From contig JAPPMA010000053.1 of NCBI GenBank assembly GCA_028819295.1, positions 55,983-119,982 of the forward strand: a DNA stretch of 64,000 bases, given 5' to 3'. This DNA comes from a bacterium (GTDB lineage: Bacteria; Actinomycetota; Acidimicrobiia; Acidimicrobiales; Bin134). Below the pieces are notes generated by a model. That model was not told the DNA's origin. It saw nothing but the letters and a program-made list of their open reading frames with translations, and made no database searches. Shown in pieces: positions 43,159-50,881 of this stretch. Position 1 is the first letter of the stretch. Each line of letters starts with the position of its first letter. Made by a program: the position numbers and the translations under genes.

Positions 43159-43254
43159 CTATTCCACACGGGTTCCATGAGCCGGGAGGTGTCCGAGTTC
43201 GAGCGCCCATTGGTGGGCCAACGGCGTCATCAATTCCAAACGAGTTTCATGAGC
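43146..43254. repeat. Imperfect 37-bp duplication of the rsgA start region
   Basis: 43146-43182 and 43218-43254 agree at 33 of 37 positions, 72 bp apart. Both contain the reverse complement of an ATG in the same setting (MTPL). Confidence 0.8.
43159..43230 (-). CDS. 23-codon leader ORF in front of rsgA
   Basis: Starting at ATG 43230 this ORF reads MTPLAHQW... and stops with TAG directly before the rsgA ATG at 43158. Its start lies in the duplicated copy of the rsgA start region, so it is probably a by-product of that duplication that could couple translation to rsgA. Expression is not shown. Confidence 0.3.
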   Translation of the reverse strand: MTPLAHQWALELGHLPAHGTRVE

Positions 43255-43360
43255 TGGCTCCAAGTCGTGGATCTGTTGCCCCTTCTGGTGAAAATCACAA
43301 TAGTCTTGGTCCCGCAGTGCCGGTTGAAAAACAAGCGGCCTAGCTGATCGGAATGCAGAC

Positions 43361-45163
43361 ATGAGCGAATCCGAATCGACCGGATCAGCAGAACGTCGGG
43401 TGGTTGTCTCGCCAGTCGGTGCCATGGCCGCGGGCGTGGCGGCGGCGGGGGCGGCGCTGGGCTTGAGCGAGATCCTGTCGGGCCTGAGCCGCAGGATCCC
43501 CTCGCTGGTGGTCTCGGTGGCCGACGTGATCGTCGATGAGACCCCCGGGGACATTGCCCGCTGGTCGATCGAGAATCTGGGGGACAACCAGAAGCCGGCG
43601 CTGGTGTGGGGCATCGTGGTGGTGTCGGTGCTGCTCGGCGCGGTGCTGGGCTGGCCGTCCCGCAAGCGCTGGTGGGTGCTGCCCGCCGGGCTGGTGATAT
43701 TCGGCGTGGTCGGCGGATGGGCTGCGGCCCGCAACCCCCTGTCCAGCGATGGGCTGGGATGGATGTCGGGCCTGTTGTCGGGGGCATTCGGCATAGCGGT
43801 GTTCTTGAGCCTGTATGTGCTGGCCATGTCCGATATGCCCCCGGCTGAAGCCGGCGAGCCGGAAGAGGCCCGAGAGGGAGGTCGGGTTCCGATGGTCGGC
43901 CGAGGCCGGTTCAACGACCGGCGGCGGTTTGTCGGCGCCGTGGGTGTGATGGCTGGGGCGTCGCTGGCCGGCGGATTGCTCGGCCGGTGGTTGCGGCGGC
44001 GAGACACGGTGGAGGGGGCCAGAGAGGGGTTTGCCACCGAGGCCCTCCAAAGCCGCACCATCGCCACCCCGACGGCGCGGGCTACGCCGATGCCCACCGC
44101 GCTGGCTGCGGAGGAACCCGTTGCGATCGATCCAACCCCAGGGGCGACTCCCGAGGCCACCGCCGCGCCGGGCGCGGATGGCGCCGCCCCCGATCCCACC
44201 GCCGAATCCGCTGCTGAGCCCACTCCCGTGGTTACTGCTGAGCCGGTGAGGGTGCCCAACTTCGACCACATCGCCGGGATCGCACCCCTCATCACCCCCA
44301 ACGAGGACTTCTACCTGATCGACACCGCACTGTCGTACCCCCAGATTGACCCCCAGGACTGGTCGCTGCGGATCCACGGCATGGTGGACCGGGAGGTGGA
44401 GATCGGCTTCGAGGAGCTGCTGGACTTGGGCTTGGTTCAAGAGCAGGTGACCCTGTCGTGCGTGTCGAACCGGGTGGGCGGCAATCTGGTGGGAAATGCC
44501 GAGTGGGTGGGGGTGCCGCTGGCCACCGTGCTGGATCAGGCCGGGGTGCAGCCCGGCGCCACCCAGATTGTGGGCCGCTCGGTGGACCGGTGGACCGCGG
44601 GCTTTCCCACCGAGGTGGCACTGGATGGAAGGGTGGCCCTGGTGGCGGTGCAGATGAACGGTGAGCCGCTGCCCATCTCCCACGGCTTCCCCGCCCGGCT
44701 GGTGGTGGCCGGGCTGTACGGCTACGTGTCGGCCACCAAGTGGCTGTCGGACATCGAGCTCACCACCTGGGAGGCCTTCGACGGCTACTGGATACCCCGC
44801 GGCTGGTCCAAAGAGGGACCGATCAAGACCCAATCCCGCATTGACGTGCCCCGCAGGAACTCCGTCATCGACCCCGGCCCCACCGCGATTGCCGGGGTGG
44901 CCTGGGCCCCCAGCCGGGCTATCGAGCGGGTGGAGGTGCAGGTGGATGGCGAGGATTGGGTGGAGGCCGAGCTCAGCCGGGAGACCACCGTCAACTCCTG
45001 GCGCCAGTGGATGGTGACCTGGAACGCCACCCCCGGCGAGCACCTGGTGCGGGTGCGGGCCACCGACGGTACCGGAACCACCCAAACCTCACAGATCAGC
45101 AACCCCGCCCCCGACGGCGCCACCGGCTGGCACACCATCCAGGTGAGAGCCGACGACGCCTGA
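43361..45163 (+). CDS. Membrane-anchored molybdopterin oxidoreductase (sulfite oxidase family)
   Basis: A 600-residue protein with about five N-terminal membrane helices (residues ~20-160 and 188-205), an Ala/Pro/Thr-rich linker of about 70 residues, and a sulfite-oxidase-fold domain from about residue 300. NEDFYLIDTALSYPQIDPQDW opens the Moco domain, TLSCVSNRVGGNLVGNAEW holds the Mo-ligand cysteine (about residue 366), ARLVVAGLYGYVSATKWLSDI is the standard C-terminal motif, and a Mo-co dimerisation domain ends the protein. It likely faces the outside. The Moco synthesis genes 6-8 kb upstream may serve it; no cytochrome partner is visible. Confidence 0.85.
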   Translation: MSESESTGSAERRVVVSPVGAMAAGVAAAGAALGLSEILSGLSRRIPSLVVSVADVIVDETPGDIARWSIENLGDNQKPALVWGIVVVSVLLGAVLGWPSRKRWWVLPAGLVIFGVVGGWAAARNPLSSDGLGWMSGLLSGAFGIAVFLSLYVLAMSDMPPAEAGEPEEAREGGRVPMVGRGRFNDRRRFVGAVGVMAGASLAGGLLGRWLRRRDTVEGAREGFATEALQSRTIATPTARATPMPTALAAEEPVAIDPTPGATPEATAAPGADGAAPDPTAESAAEPTPVVTAEPVRVPNFDHIAGIAPLITPNEDFYLIDTALSYPQIDPQDWSLRIHGMVDREVEIGFEELLDLGLVQEQVTLSCVSNRVGGNLVGNAEWVGVPLATVLDQAGVQPGATQIVGRSVDRWTAGFPTEVALDGRVALVAVQMNGEPLPISHGFPARLVVAGLYGYVSATKWLSDIELTTWEAFDGYWIPRGWSKEGPIKTQSRIDVPRRNSVIDPGPTAIAGVAWAPSRAIERVEVQVDGEDWVEAELSRETTVNSWRQWMVTWNATPGEHLVRVRATDGTGTTQTSQISNPAPDGATGWHTIQVRADDA

Positions 45164-45201
45164 TTCCCCTCTTGGATCGCGGGCGTTGACTTGCCTGCCG
45201 G

Positions 45202-45207
45202 TACAGT
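45202..45207 (+). promoter_or_regulatory. -10 box for the acyl-CoA dehydrogenase gene
   Basis: TACAGT followed by 8 nt and ATG 45216, in favour of this start over GTG/TTG codons upstream. Confidence 0.35.
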
Positions 45208-45215
45208 CCGCAGCG

Positions 45216-46406
45216 ATGGATTTCGACCTCACCGCTGCTGAGCGGGACTTCCGCGAGGAGGTGCGTACGTGGCTGGAGGAGCACCTGGTGGGGGAGTTCG
45301 CCGGGTTGCGGGGCCGGGGCGGGATGGGCCAGGAGGACATCCCCGCCGAACAGCAGATCGCCTGGGAGCGAGAGCTGGCCGGCGGCGGCTGGCTGGGCAT
45401 TGACTTTCCCGCTCATTTGGGCGGCCGGGAGTGCAGCCTGTCGGAGCAGGTGCTGTTCCACCAGACCTACGTGGAGGCCCGGGCGCCGGGGCGGCTGCCC
45501 AACATGGGGGTCACGCTGCTGGGACCGACCCTGGTGGCCTACGGCACCCCTGAGCAGCAGCAGCGGTTCGTGCCCCCGATCCTGTCGGGCGGCGAGTTCT
45601 GGTGCCAGGGCTATTCCGAGCCCAACGCCGGCTCGGACTTGGCCAATGTGGGCACCAAAGCGGTGCTCGCCGGCGATCGGTGGGTGGTCAACGGCCAGAA
45701 GATATGGACCTCGCTGGCCCAGTACTCCGACTGGTGCTTCGTGGTTTGCCGCACCGACCCCGACTCGGCCCGCCATGCCGGGCTCTCCTACCTGCTGGTG
45801 CCGATGGACCAGCCCGGCATCGAGATTCGCCCCATCGTGCAGATCACCGGTGGCACCGAGTTCAACGAGGTGTTCTTCGACGACGCGTTGACCGATGCCG
45901 ATCTGGTGGTGGGGCAAGTGGGCCGGGGCTGGGAGGTGGCTATGGGCACGCTGGCCTTCGAGCGGGGGACGTCCACGCTGGGCCAGCAGACCTACTTCCG
46001 CCAGGAGCTGGACGCCTTGTTGGCCCAGGCCCAGGCCAACGGCACCGCTGACGATCCGGTGGTCCGCCAGGAGCTGGCCCAGGCCTACGCCACATTGGAG
46101 ATCATGCGGTACAACAACCTGCGGATGCTCACGGTGGTGGACGCCGGCGGGGTGCCCGGGCCGGAGATGTCCATCGGCAAGCTGCTGTGGTCGAACTGGC
46201 ACCGTTCGCTGGGCGAGCTGATGGTGGCAGTGCGGGGGGCCGACGCCATGGCAGTGGCCGCCGACGTGGGCGAGGGGTATTCGTTGGACTCCTGGCAGCG
46301 CACCTTCTTGTACAGCCGAGCCGCCACCATCTATGCCGGGTCGAACGAGATTCAGCGAAACATCATCGGTGAGCGGGTTCTCGGCCTGCCGAGGGAGCCG
46401 CGGTAA
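45216..46406 (+). CDS. Acyl-CoA dehydrogenase
   Basis: A 396-residue FAD enzyme that introduces the alpha-beta double bond into acyl-CoA. FWCQGYSEPNAGSDLANV is the middle-domain motif, WVVNGQKIWTSLAQYSDWCF follows, and ATIYAGSNEIQRNIIGERVLGLPR is the C-terminal signature. The catalytic Glu of the short/medium-chain enzymes (in AGSNEIQ region Y-x-G-T/S) is partly conserved. The next gene is a thiolase, so a degradative acyl-CoA role is plausible. The last eight residues (LGLPREPR) recur in a dead copy 40 bp downstream. Confidence 0.88.
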   Translation: MDFDLTAAERDFREEVRTWLEEHLVGEFAGLRGRGGMGQEDIPAEQQIAWERELAGGGWLGIDFPAHLGGRECSLSEQVLFHQTYVEARAPGRLPNMGVTLLGPTLVAYGTPEQQQRFVPPILSGGEFWCQGYSEPNAGSDLANVGTKAVLAGDRWVVNGQKIWTSLAQYSDWCFVVCRTDPDSARHAGLSYLLVPMDQPGIEIRPIVQITGGTEFNEVFFDDALTDADLVVGQVGRGWEVAMGTLAFERGTSTLGQQTYFRQELDALLAQAQANGTADDPVVRQELAQAYATLEIMRYNNLRMLTVVDAGGVPGPEMSIGKLLWSNWHRSLGELMVAVRGADAMAVAADVGEGYSLDSWQRTFLYSRAATIYAGSNEIQRNIIGERVLGLPREPR

Positions 46407-46419
46407 TCGGCAAACCGAA

Positions 46420-46449
46420 TTGTTGGGATTGCCCCGCGAGCCGCGATGA
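46420..46449 (+). pseudogene. Dead copy of the acyl-CoA dehydrogenase C-terminus
   Basis: The codons here read LLGLPREPR and stop, the same ending as the gene just upstream (VLGLPREPR, stop), but with different synonymous bases and in another frame. It looks like a remnant of an older or second 3' end. Confidence 0.55.
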
Positions 46450-46476
46450 TTGCAGGTACACCGAAGAGGAGCAGCC

Positions 46477-47667
46477 ATGGCTGAGGCATACATCATCGAC
46501 GCAGTCCGCACGCCGGTGGGACGGCGGGGCGGCAGCCTGTCGCAGATCCACCCGGCTGACCTGGGGGCCCATCCCATCACCGGACTGCTTGAGCGGACCG
46601 GTGTCGACCCGGCCGCGGTAGACGACGTGATGTACGGCTGCGTGGACGCCCTCGGCCCCCAAGCGGGCGACATCGCCCGCACGGCCTGGCTGGTCGCCGG
46701 GCTGCCCGAGCACGTTCCCGGAACCACCATCGACCGCCAATGCGGATCGGCCCAGCAGGCCGTCCACTTTGCCGCCCAGGCGGTGATGGCCGGGGTGAAC
46801 GACATGGTGGTGGCCGGCGGGGTGCAGAACATGAGCATGATCCCCATCGGAGCGGCCATGACCGTGGCCGAGCATGTGGGGGTGACCGATCCCGACCCCT
46901 TCACCGGCTCCGACGGCTGGGTCGACCGCTACGGCACCCAGGAGGTGTCGCAGTTCCGGGGCGCGGAGATGATCGCGGAGCGCTGGGGCATCAGCCGGGA
47001 GCAGATGGAGGAGTTCGCGCTGGCCAGCCACGAGCGGGCGGCCACCGCCACCGACGAGGGTCGCTTCGACAACGAGATACTGCCCCTGGCCGGCCTGGAG
47101 TTTGACGAGGGCATCCGCCGGGGCACCACGCTGGAGAAGATGGCCGATTTGGCGCCCCTGGCTGAGGGCGGGCGGCTGACCGCCGCGGTGTCCAGCCAGA
47201 TCTCCGACGCGGCCTGCGCCATGCTGATCGCCGGGGAGCAGGCGGTGGCCGACCACGGGCTCAGGCCCCGGGCCCGCTTCCACCACATGTCGGTGCGGGG
47301 TGCCGACCCCATCTACATGCTCACCGGCCCCATTCCGGCCACCGAGCACGCGCTGGCCCGAACCGGCATGGCCATCGACGACATCGACCTGTTTGAGTGC
47401 AACGAGGCCTTCGCCCCGGTGGTGCTGGCCTGGATGGGCGAGCACGACGTGCCCCACGAGAAGGTTAACGTGAACGGCGGGGCCATCGCCCTGGGCCACC
47501 CCCTGGGGGCCACCGGGGCCCGGCTGATGACCACCCTGTTGAACGAGCTGGAGCGCACCGGCGGCCGCTACGGCCTGCAAACCATGTGCGAGGGCGGCGG
47601 CCAGGCCAACGTCACCATCATCGAGCGGCTCTCCTGGGGCACTCACTTCGATGGGTCGATTATCTGA
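46477..47667 (+). CDS. Acetyl-CoA acetyltransferase (thiolase)
   Basis: A 396-residue thiolase. The acylated cysteine is Cys89 in [18 protein letters not shown], the histidine motif is [20 protein letters not shown], the second cysteine is in [15 protein letters not shown], and CNEAFAP precedes it. The ATG at 46477 has an AGGAG site; a start 27 bp earlier is less likely. It follows the acyl-CoA dehydrogenase by 71 bp and probably finishes the same beta-oxidation-type pathway. The 3' end overlaps the opposite PIN toxin gene by 25 bp. Confidence 0.9.
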   Translation: MAEAYIIDAVRTPVGRRGGSLSQIHPADLGAHPITGLLERTGVDPAAVDDVMYGCVDALGPQAGDIARTAWLVAGLPEHVPGTTIDRQCGSAQQAVHFAAQAVMAGVNDMVVAGGVQNMSMIPIGAAMTVAEHVGVTDPDPFTGSDGWVDRYGTQEVSQFRGAEMIAERWGISREQMEEFALASHERAATATDEGRFDNEILPLAGLEFDEGIRRGTTLEKMADLAPLAEGGRLTAAVSSQISDAACAMLIAGEQAVADHGLRPRARFHHMSVRGADPIYMLTGPIPATEHALARTGMAIDDIDLFECNEAFAPVVLAWMGEHDVPHEKVNVNGGAIALGHPLGATGARLMTTLLNELERTGGRYGLQTMCEGGGQANVTIIERLSWGTHFDGSII

Positions 47668-48059
47668 ACCTCGCGAGTGCGCGCACACCATTCCTGAATC
47701 GCACGGTCGGCGGTGACCAGTTCATGGCGGCCCAAAATGGCGGTCGCCACGATGGTCTGATCGTCAGGGTCGCCGTGAAAGCCTGAGTCCATCAGCGATA
47801 CACCGCGAATCGCTATCTTCCCGGTAACAGGAAGCTCGCGCAGACCTTTTGCTAGCTGCGCATCGTGCCAAAGATCTGGGGCGGTGCCCAGATTGATGAC
47901 GCCTTTGCGGTGCAGTCTCGCCACCTCAGTGAATGTGACCGCTGATACTCCGAGGTTTCCTTCGGCGAGGGAATCGTCGAGCAGCAGTCTTGTGCGAGGC
48001 CCGATTCGGTGCCCGTCTTTCAGCCCCCAGAGGAAGACATGGGTGTCGAGGAGGATCAC
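47643..48059 (-). CDS. vapC: PIN-domain toxin (VapC family)
   Basis: A 138-residue PIN toxin of the Sll0205-like subgroup: Asp5 in LLDTHVFLWGL, Glu in VTFTEVARL, Asp in GDPDDQTIVATAI and Asp in VTADRAIQEW form the acidic pocket. The gene overlaps its antitoxin by 4 bp on the same strand and overlaps the thiolase gene end to end by 25 bp. It is a type II ribonuclease toxin by family; its target is unknown. Confidence 0.85.
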   Translation of the reverse strand: MILLDTHVFLWGLKDGHRIGPRTRLLLDDSLAEGNLGVSAVTFTEVARLHRKGVINLGTAPDLWHDAQLAKGLRELPVTGKIAIRGVSLMDSGFHGDPDDQTIVATAILGRHELVTADRAIQEWCARTREVQIIDPSK

Positions 48060-48349
48060 CGGTCTGCCGGCAAAGTTGGATCTACCACACGTTCAGGGTT
48101 GCTTATCGACTCCCAGTCATCAGATGAGGCTGAGGGTGCCATGATGTCGCCAAGGATCTCAAGCTCGGGGCTAGACCCGATGAATCGACCCTGTTCACGA
48201 GGTGCTGGCACGATTTTGACCACTGGCTTACCGTGCTTGGTGACGATGACCGCCTCTCCGGTGCGGTCTACCTCGTCCATGATTCGCAGGCAGTTGTCCC
48301 GGAACCGTCCCGCAGGAATGGTGGGTGGCTTGGAGGATTCTGCTGGCAT
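48056..48349 (-). CDS. Phd/YefM-type antitoxin
   Basis: A 97-residue antitoxin: FRDNCLRIMDEVDRTGEAVIVTKHGKPVVKIVP is the Phd/YefM N-terminal DNA-binding unit (first 20 residues of it shown in part), and the acidic tail GDIMAPSASSDDWES would cover the PIN active site. The start ATG 48349 lies about 30 bp downstream of a TATACT box (minus strand, near 48380), so this mRNA has a leader. Confidence 0.82.
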   Translation of the reverse strand: MPAESSKPPTIPAGRFRDNCLRIMDEVDRTGEAVIVTKHGKPVVKIVPAPREQGRFIGSSPELEILGDIMAPSASSDDWESISNPERVVDPTLPADR

Positions 48350-48421
48350 AGCACCGCCACTTCGTCAAGAACTGCCATAGAAGTATAGCCACATTTTGCT
48401 CGGGATCAGCCAGACTCGTCG

Positions 48422-48610
48422 CTTCAAATTGACACCACGCACCTAATCGCCCTCATGACTCCCGAGGATAAGGCTGACTTCGGCCGCCGCTACCCGCTGG
48501 GCCGCATTGGCGAGCCTGAAGACACGGCCGACGCCATCGTCCTTCTGGCCTCCCCCAAAGCCGCCTACATCACCGGCGGCACCGAACGCGGAAACCCCAG
48601 TCTGTTCTGA
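48422..48610 (+). pseudogene. C-terminal fragment of a short-chain dehydrogenase
   Basis: An open stretch that reads ALMTPEDKADFGRRYPLGRI, then GEPEDTADAIVLLASPKAAY and ITGGTERGNP before a TGA. PLGRxGxPEDxAxAxxFLAS and ITGG are the closing motifs of classical SDRs; nothing of the Rossmann part is present upstream. It is therefore a relic, truncated at the 5' side within the accessory patch. Confidence 0.65.
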
Positions 48611-48808
48611 CGCTGGGCGACCGTACGGTTGCTTCGCTGAGTTCCAATGCGACGGTGCTCGCTCCTGAACGGCTATGGGGACAGATCAGGCGGACCAACC
48701 TCAAGGGGTCACGCCAATCTCCCCATGACCAGTCGGCTGGATGAGGAAATAGCCGTGAATCTCATTCTTGGTAGATGTGGACCTGGCACCAGCGGGTCAT
48801 GACCGCGG

Positions 48809-48836
48809 TTGAAATCCAGTTTTTTCGTAATACAAT
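48809..48836 (+). promoter_or_regulatory. Promoter of the broken-toxin/RHH antitoxin pair
   Basis: TTGAAA (48809-48814), a 16-nt spacer and TACAAT (48831-48836) form a near-consensus sigma-70-type promoter, 8 nt before the GTG at 48845; the mRNA would be leaderless. Confidence 0.6.
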
Positions 48837-48844
48837 AATCGAGT

Positions 48845-49110
48845 GTGGAGATCCACAGGTTAGCGCGGAAGCATGGATGCAACGATCGAGAGATTCTTCA
48901 TGCTCTTGACAATGCCATGGCCGTCTTTGACTTGGACCCTGAGGGAGACCCTCCCAGGTCCTGGCAATCGGACCGGATCCCTCCGGCAACATGCTGGAGG
49001 TGATTTGGCTTGAGTTGAGCGACGGGCAGCGGCTTGTAATCCACGCCATGACCCTCCGACCGGCGTACTTCACACTCTTGGAGCTTGCAAAGGGGGAAGA
49101 ACAGCAATGA
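48845..49110 (+). pseudogene. Frameshifted toxin of a toxin/RHH-antitoxin pair
   Basis: From GTG 48845 the frame reads VEIHRLARKHGCNDREILHA and on to DPEGDPPR at about 48957, then breaks; one frame over it continues VLAIGPDPSGNMLEVIWLEL, SDGQRLVIHAMTLRPAYFTL and LELAKGEEQQ to the TGA at 49108. Both halves belong together and look like the small HigB/BrnT-type toxins (IH..ARKHG..D.dI.hAl ... yLGpd..GnlLEvv.le.dDG...iHAM.mR..y..LL) that pair with RHH antitoxins. One base is missing near 48950-48960, so the toxin is inactive unless the shift is programmed or a sequencing error. Confidence 0.7.
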
Positions 49111-49397
49111 CCAATAGGAAGACATACCAAACGCAGACCGGGCGGGTGCTCACCGATGATGAGGTAGAGCGCATTGCCGTCGATATCGAGAAAACCGAAT
49201 ACGACGTTGAGGTGCTTCGCGCTCGCCGACGGGGGCGCCCTCCTATGGGTTCTGAGCCCTTGGAGGTTGTGACGGTACGGATCGAAGCTGAGCTCCGGGC
49301 TGCCATTTCTGCAAGAGCGGAGAAGGATGGCATGACGGTCAGCAGTGTCCACCGGGAAGCCTTGCGACAATTTCTCGACGTTCCAGAGTCGGCCTAG
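49107..49397 (+). CDS. Ribbon-helix-helix antitoxin
   Basis: A 96-residue protein: TDDEVERIAVDIEKTEYDVE, RRRGRPPMGSEPLEVVTVRI and AELRAAISARAEKDGMTVSS, followed by VHREALRQFL. The RGRPPMG arm plus C-terminal RHH helix is typical of CopG-like antitoxins next to HigB/BrnT-type toxins. Its ATG overlaps the TGA of the broken toxin gene by 4 bp, so the original order was toxin first. The antitoxin itself is intact. Confidence 0.75.
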   Translation: MTNRKTYQTQTGRVLTDDEVERIAVDIEKTEYDVEVLRARRRGRPPMGSEPLEVVTVRIEAELRAAISARAEKDGMTVSSVHREALRQFLDVPESA

Positions 49398-49442
49398 TTG
49401 CTGCCACAGCTGCACGATTTCATGGATGAGGCTGCCGTGGAG

Positions 49443-49511
49443 CATTCGCTGGTACAGATATAGTTCATTCGCTGGTACAAACACTGTGCATTTGCTGGTA
49501 CAAATACAACG
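49443..49511 (+). repeat. Three tandem 23-bp repeats
   Basis: Units at 49443, 49466 and 49489 share CATTYGCTGGTACARA and differ more in the last 7 bases. Each has TTYG/CRRA half-symmetry. They lie between the RHH antitoxin and an ATPase fragment; iteron-like protein binding or slippage are both possible. Confidence 0.8.
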
Positions 49512-49969
49512 CGTCGGGGTTCATCATCGCTGGCTCGGCGGGATACTCAGAGGCGCACGGCTTCAATCAATTCCCCTTGACCGGGCGCTGCGACATCCTC
49601 CAGTTGCGGCCCATGTCGCAGGCCGAGCGGCTCGGTGTGACTCCTGCGCCCCTTGCCGACGCCCTTTTCGCCGGTGCCGGAGAGTGGGGAGAACCAGAGC
49701 GCATGGACCACGGGAGTTACATGGAGACCGCCCTCCGCTCCGGCTATCCAGGACATGCTGGCCTCGACATGCAGGAGACCCACCGTGCCCTGCTCCGCGT
49801 CTCCCGGGATGTGATCGAAGCCGATATCGTCCGACACCAGACGCGGAGGGATTCGGCCGGCATGCGCCGCGGGCTGGCGAGGTTCATCGCGGCCTATGCC
49901 GGGCACAGCGGCCGCATTGTCGATCTGCTGAGCATCGCGAAGTCGGCGGGAGACTCGAGGCGCGGTTAG
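49499..49969 (+). pseudogene. Fragment of an AAA-type ATPase (DUF4143 family)
   Basis: An open frame reading YKYNASGFIIAGSAGYSE, HGFNQFPLTGRCDILQLRPM, SQAERLGVTPAP and later ETALRSGYPGHAGLDMQETH, RALLRVSRDVIEADIVRH, FIAAYAGHSGRIVDLLSIAK. The order (G-S after a beta strand, LTGR, RP(F/M)S, a GYP segment, then a DV...R...L...FI...A...GR..L helix) is that of AAA_14/DUF4143 ATPases, but the Walker A/B part and the C-terminus are missing. If it is translated at all, ATG 49613 could start a 118-residue piece. It overlaps the opposite relic by 4 bp. Confidence 0.45.
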
Positions 49970-50152
49970 GTCCTGGGGTCTAGGATTGGGTCGAACCCGA
50001 GGCTCACCAGCAGGTCGTCGAAGGCGTTGGCAGTCTCGTCGAAGTAGTTGGAGTGGGTCACCTTGATGGCATCCAACGAATCCGCGCCAAGCAGTACAAC
50101 CTCGATGCGAGGGTTGTCCCGGTGTGATCACGCGAGTGAGTTTCTCGATCAT
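49966..50152 (-). pseudogene. Frameshifted remnant of an unknown small protein
   Basis: From ATG 50152 the frame reads MIEKLTRVIT, then a one-base shift leads into RDNPRIEVVLLGADSLDAIK, VTHSNYFDETANAFDDLLVS and LGFDPILDPRT before a TAA. The second part has clean protein-like composition and no start of its own. I do not recognise the family. It sits just downstream of the 50170 PIN toxin. Confidence 0.4.
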
Positions 50153-50169
50153 CTCATGCCGTGGCGGCC

Positions 50170-50550
50170 CTAGGCCTGGATGATATCGACGTCGTATTGC
50201 CAGATTTGGGTGTCGCTGCTAACTAGCTCCAATCGCTCGACTCGGGCTTGGGCGACCATGAGGCGATCGAAGGGGTCGTTGTGGATGGGCGGCAGCTCAA
50301 GCACCCCAAGAGCGTGATCGGGCTTGATGTCGAGCGTTTGGAATCCGGTTTGGGCAATGCTCTCCAGCAGGCGGTCCGGGAGGTCGATGTGGTCCTTCCC
50401 GGCCTTGATTGCCAACTCCCAGATGGCTGCCGTGCTTACCCAGGCCTGGTTCTCTGCATCCGCAATCAGGTGTCGGAGTCCGCGCCCTAGTCTCTCGCTG
50501 TCCTCCAGGGTCCAGACCACCACTTGGGTGTCAAGCAGGAGGCGACGCAT
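50170..50550 (-). CDS. vapC: PIN-domain toxin (VapC family)
   Basis: A 126-residue PIN toxin of the Sll0205-like type: LLLDTQVVVWTLEDSERLG with the first Asp, VSTAAIWELAIKAGKDHIDL with the Glu, NDPFDRLMVAQARVERLELV and SSDTQIWQY with further Asp residues. It overlaps the 3' end of its antitoxin gene by 20 bp. The RNA target is unknown. Confidence 0.85.
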   Translation of the reverse strand: MRRLLLDTQVVVWTLEDSERLGRGLRHLIADAENQAWVSTAAIWELAIKAGKDHIDLPDRLLESIAQTGFQTLDIKPDHALGVLELPPIHNDPFDRLMVAQARVERLELVSSDTQIWQYDVDIIQA

Positions 50551-50770
50551 CTTCGGTGCCGTAGAACTCTGCCTCCAGGGTGTCCTCGTGGAACGACGCC
50601 TTCATGTTGAACTGCCCCTTGAGCAGCCCCAGTTGCCGGGGCTGGGGGTCGTATTTGACGAGCATCGCCGCTGGCCTGCCGGCCCTGGCGATCACGACCG
50701 GCTCACCGTCTTCTGCGAGGGCGACAAGCTGGGACAGACGTGTCTTCGCTTCGAGCATGTTCACGATCAC
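50531..50770 (-). CDS. Phd/YefM-type antitoxin
   Basis: A 79-residue antitoxin: VIVNMLEAKTRLSQLVALAE and DGEPVVIARAGRPAAMLVKY are the Phd/YefM fold; the tail (FHEDTLEAEFYG) is the usual toxin-binding segment of Phd partners of such PIN toxins. I start at GTG 50770 because family members begin M-x-x-VNMLEAK; ATG 50758 is an alternative. A CATACT box lies 6 nt upstream. Confidence 0.78.
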   Translation of the reverse strand: MIVNMLEAKTRLSQLVALAEDGEPVVIARAGRPAAMLVKYDPQPRQLGLLKGQFNMKASFHEDTLEAEFYGTEDASPPA

Positions 50771-50881
50771 CTGTGCAGTATGACAGACCTCCACACAACT
50801 TAGCCAGCGATTAGCTAGCAAAGCGCCATTTGTTTGCCCGCAGACGCTGGGATGGACCGAAACGGAGCTAGCGGGCACGCC

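Noticed and set aside
48762..49484. A 240-codon minus-strand frame across the broken toxin and RHH antitoxin.
   Set aside because: No family motif; the plus strand carries recognisable toxin and antitoxin sequence with promoter and coupled start.
49443..49511. The 23-bp repeats as a CRISPR array.
   Set aside because: There are only three units with no spacers between them and no cas genes in the window; the PD-(D/E)XK protein at the left edge is not evidence for Cas4.
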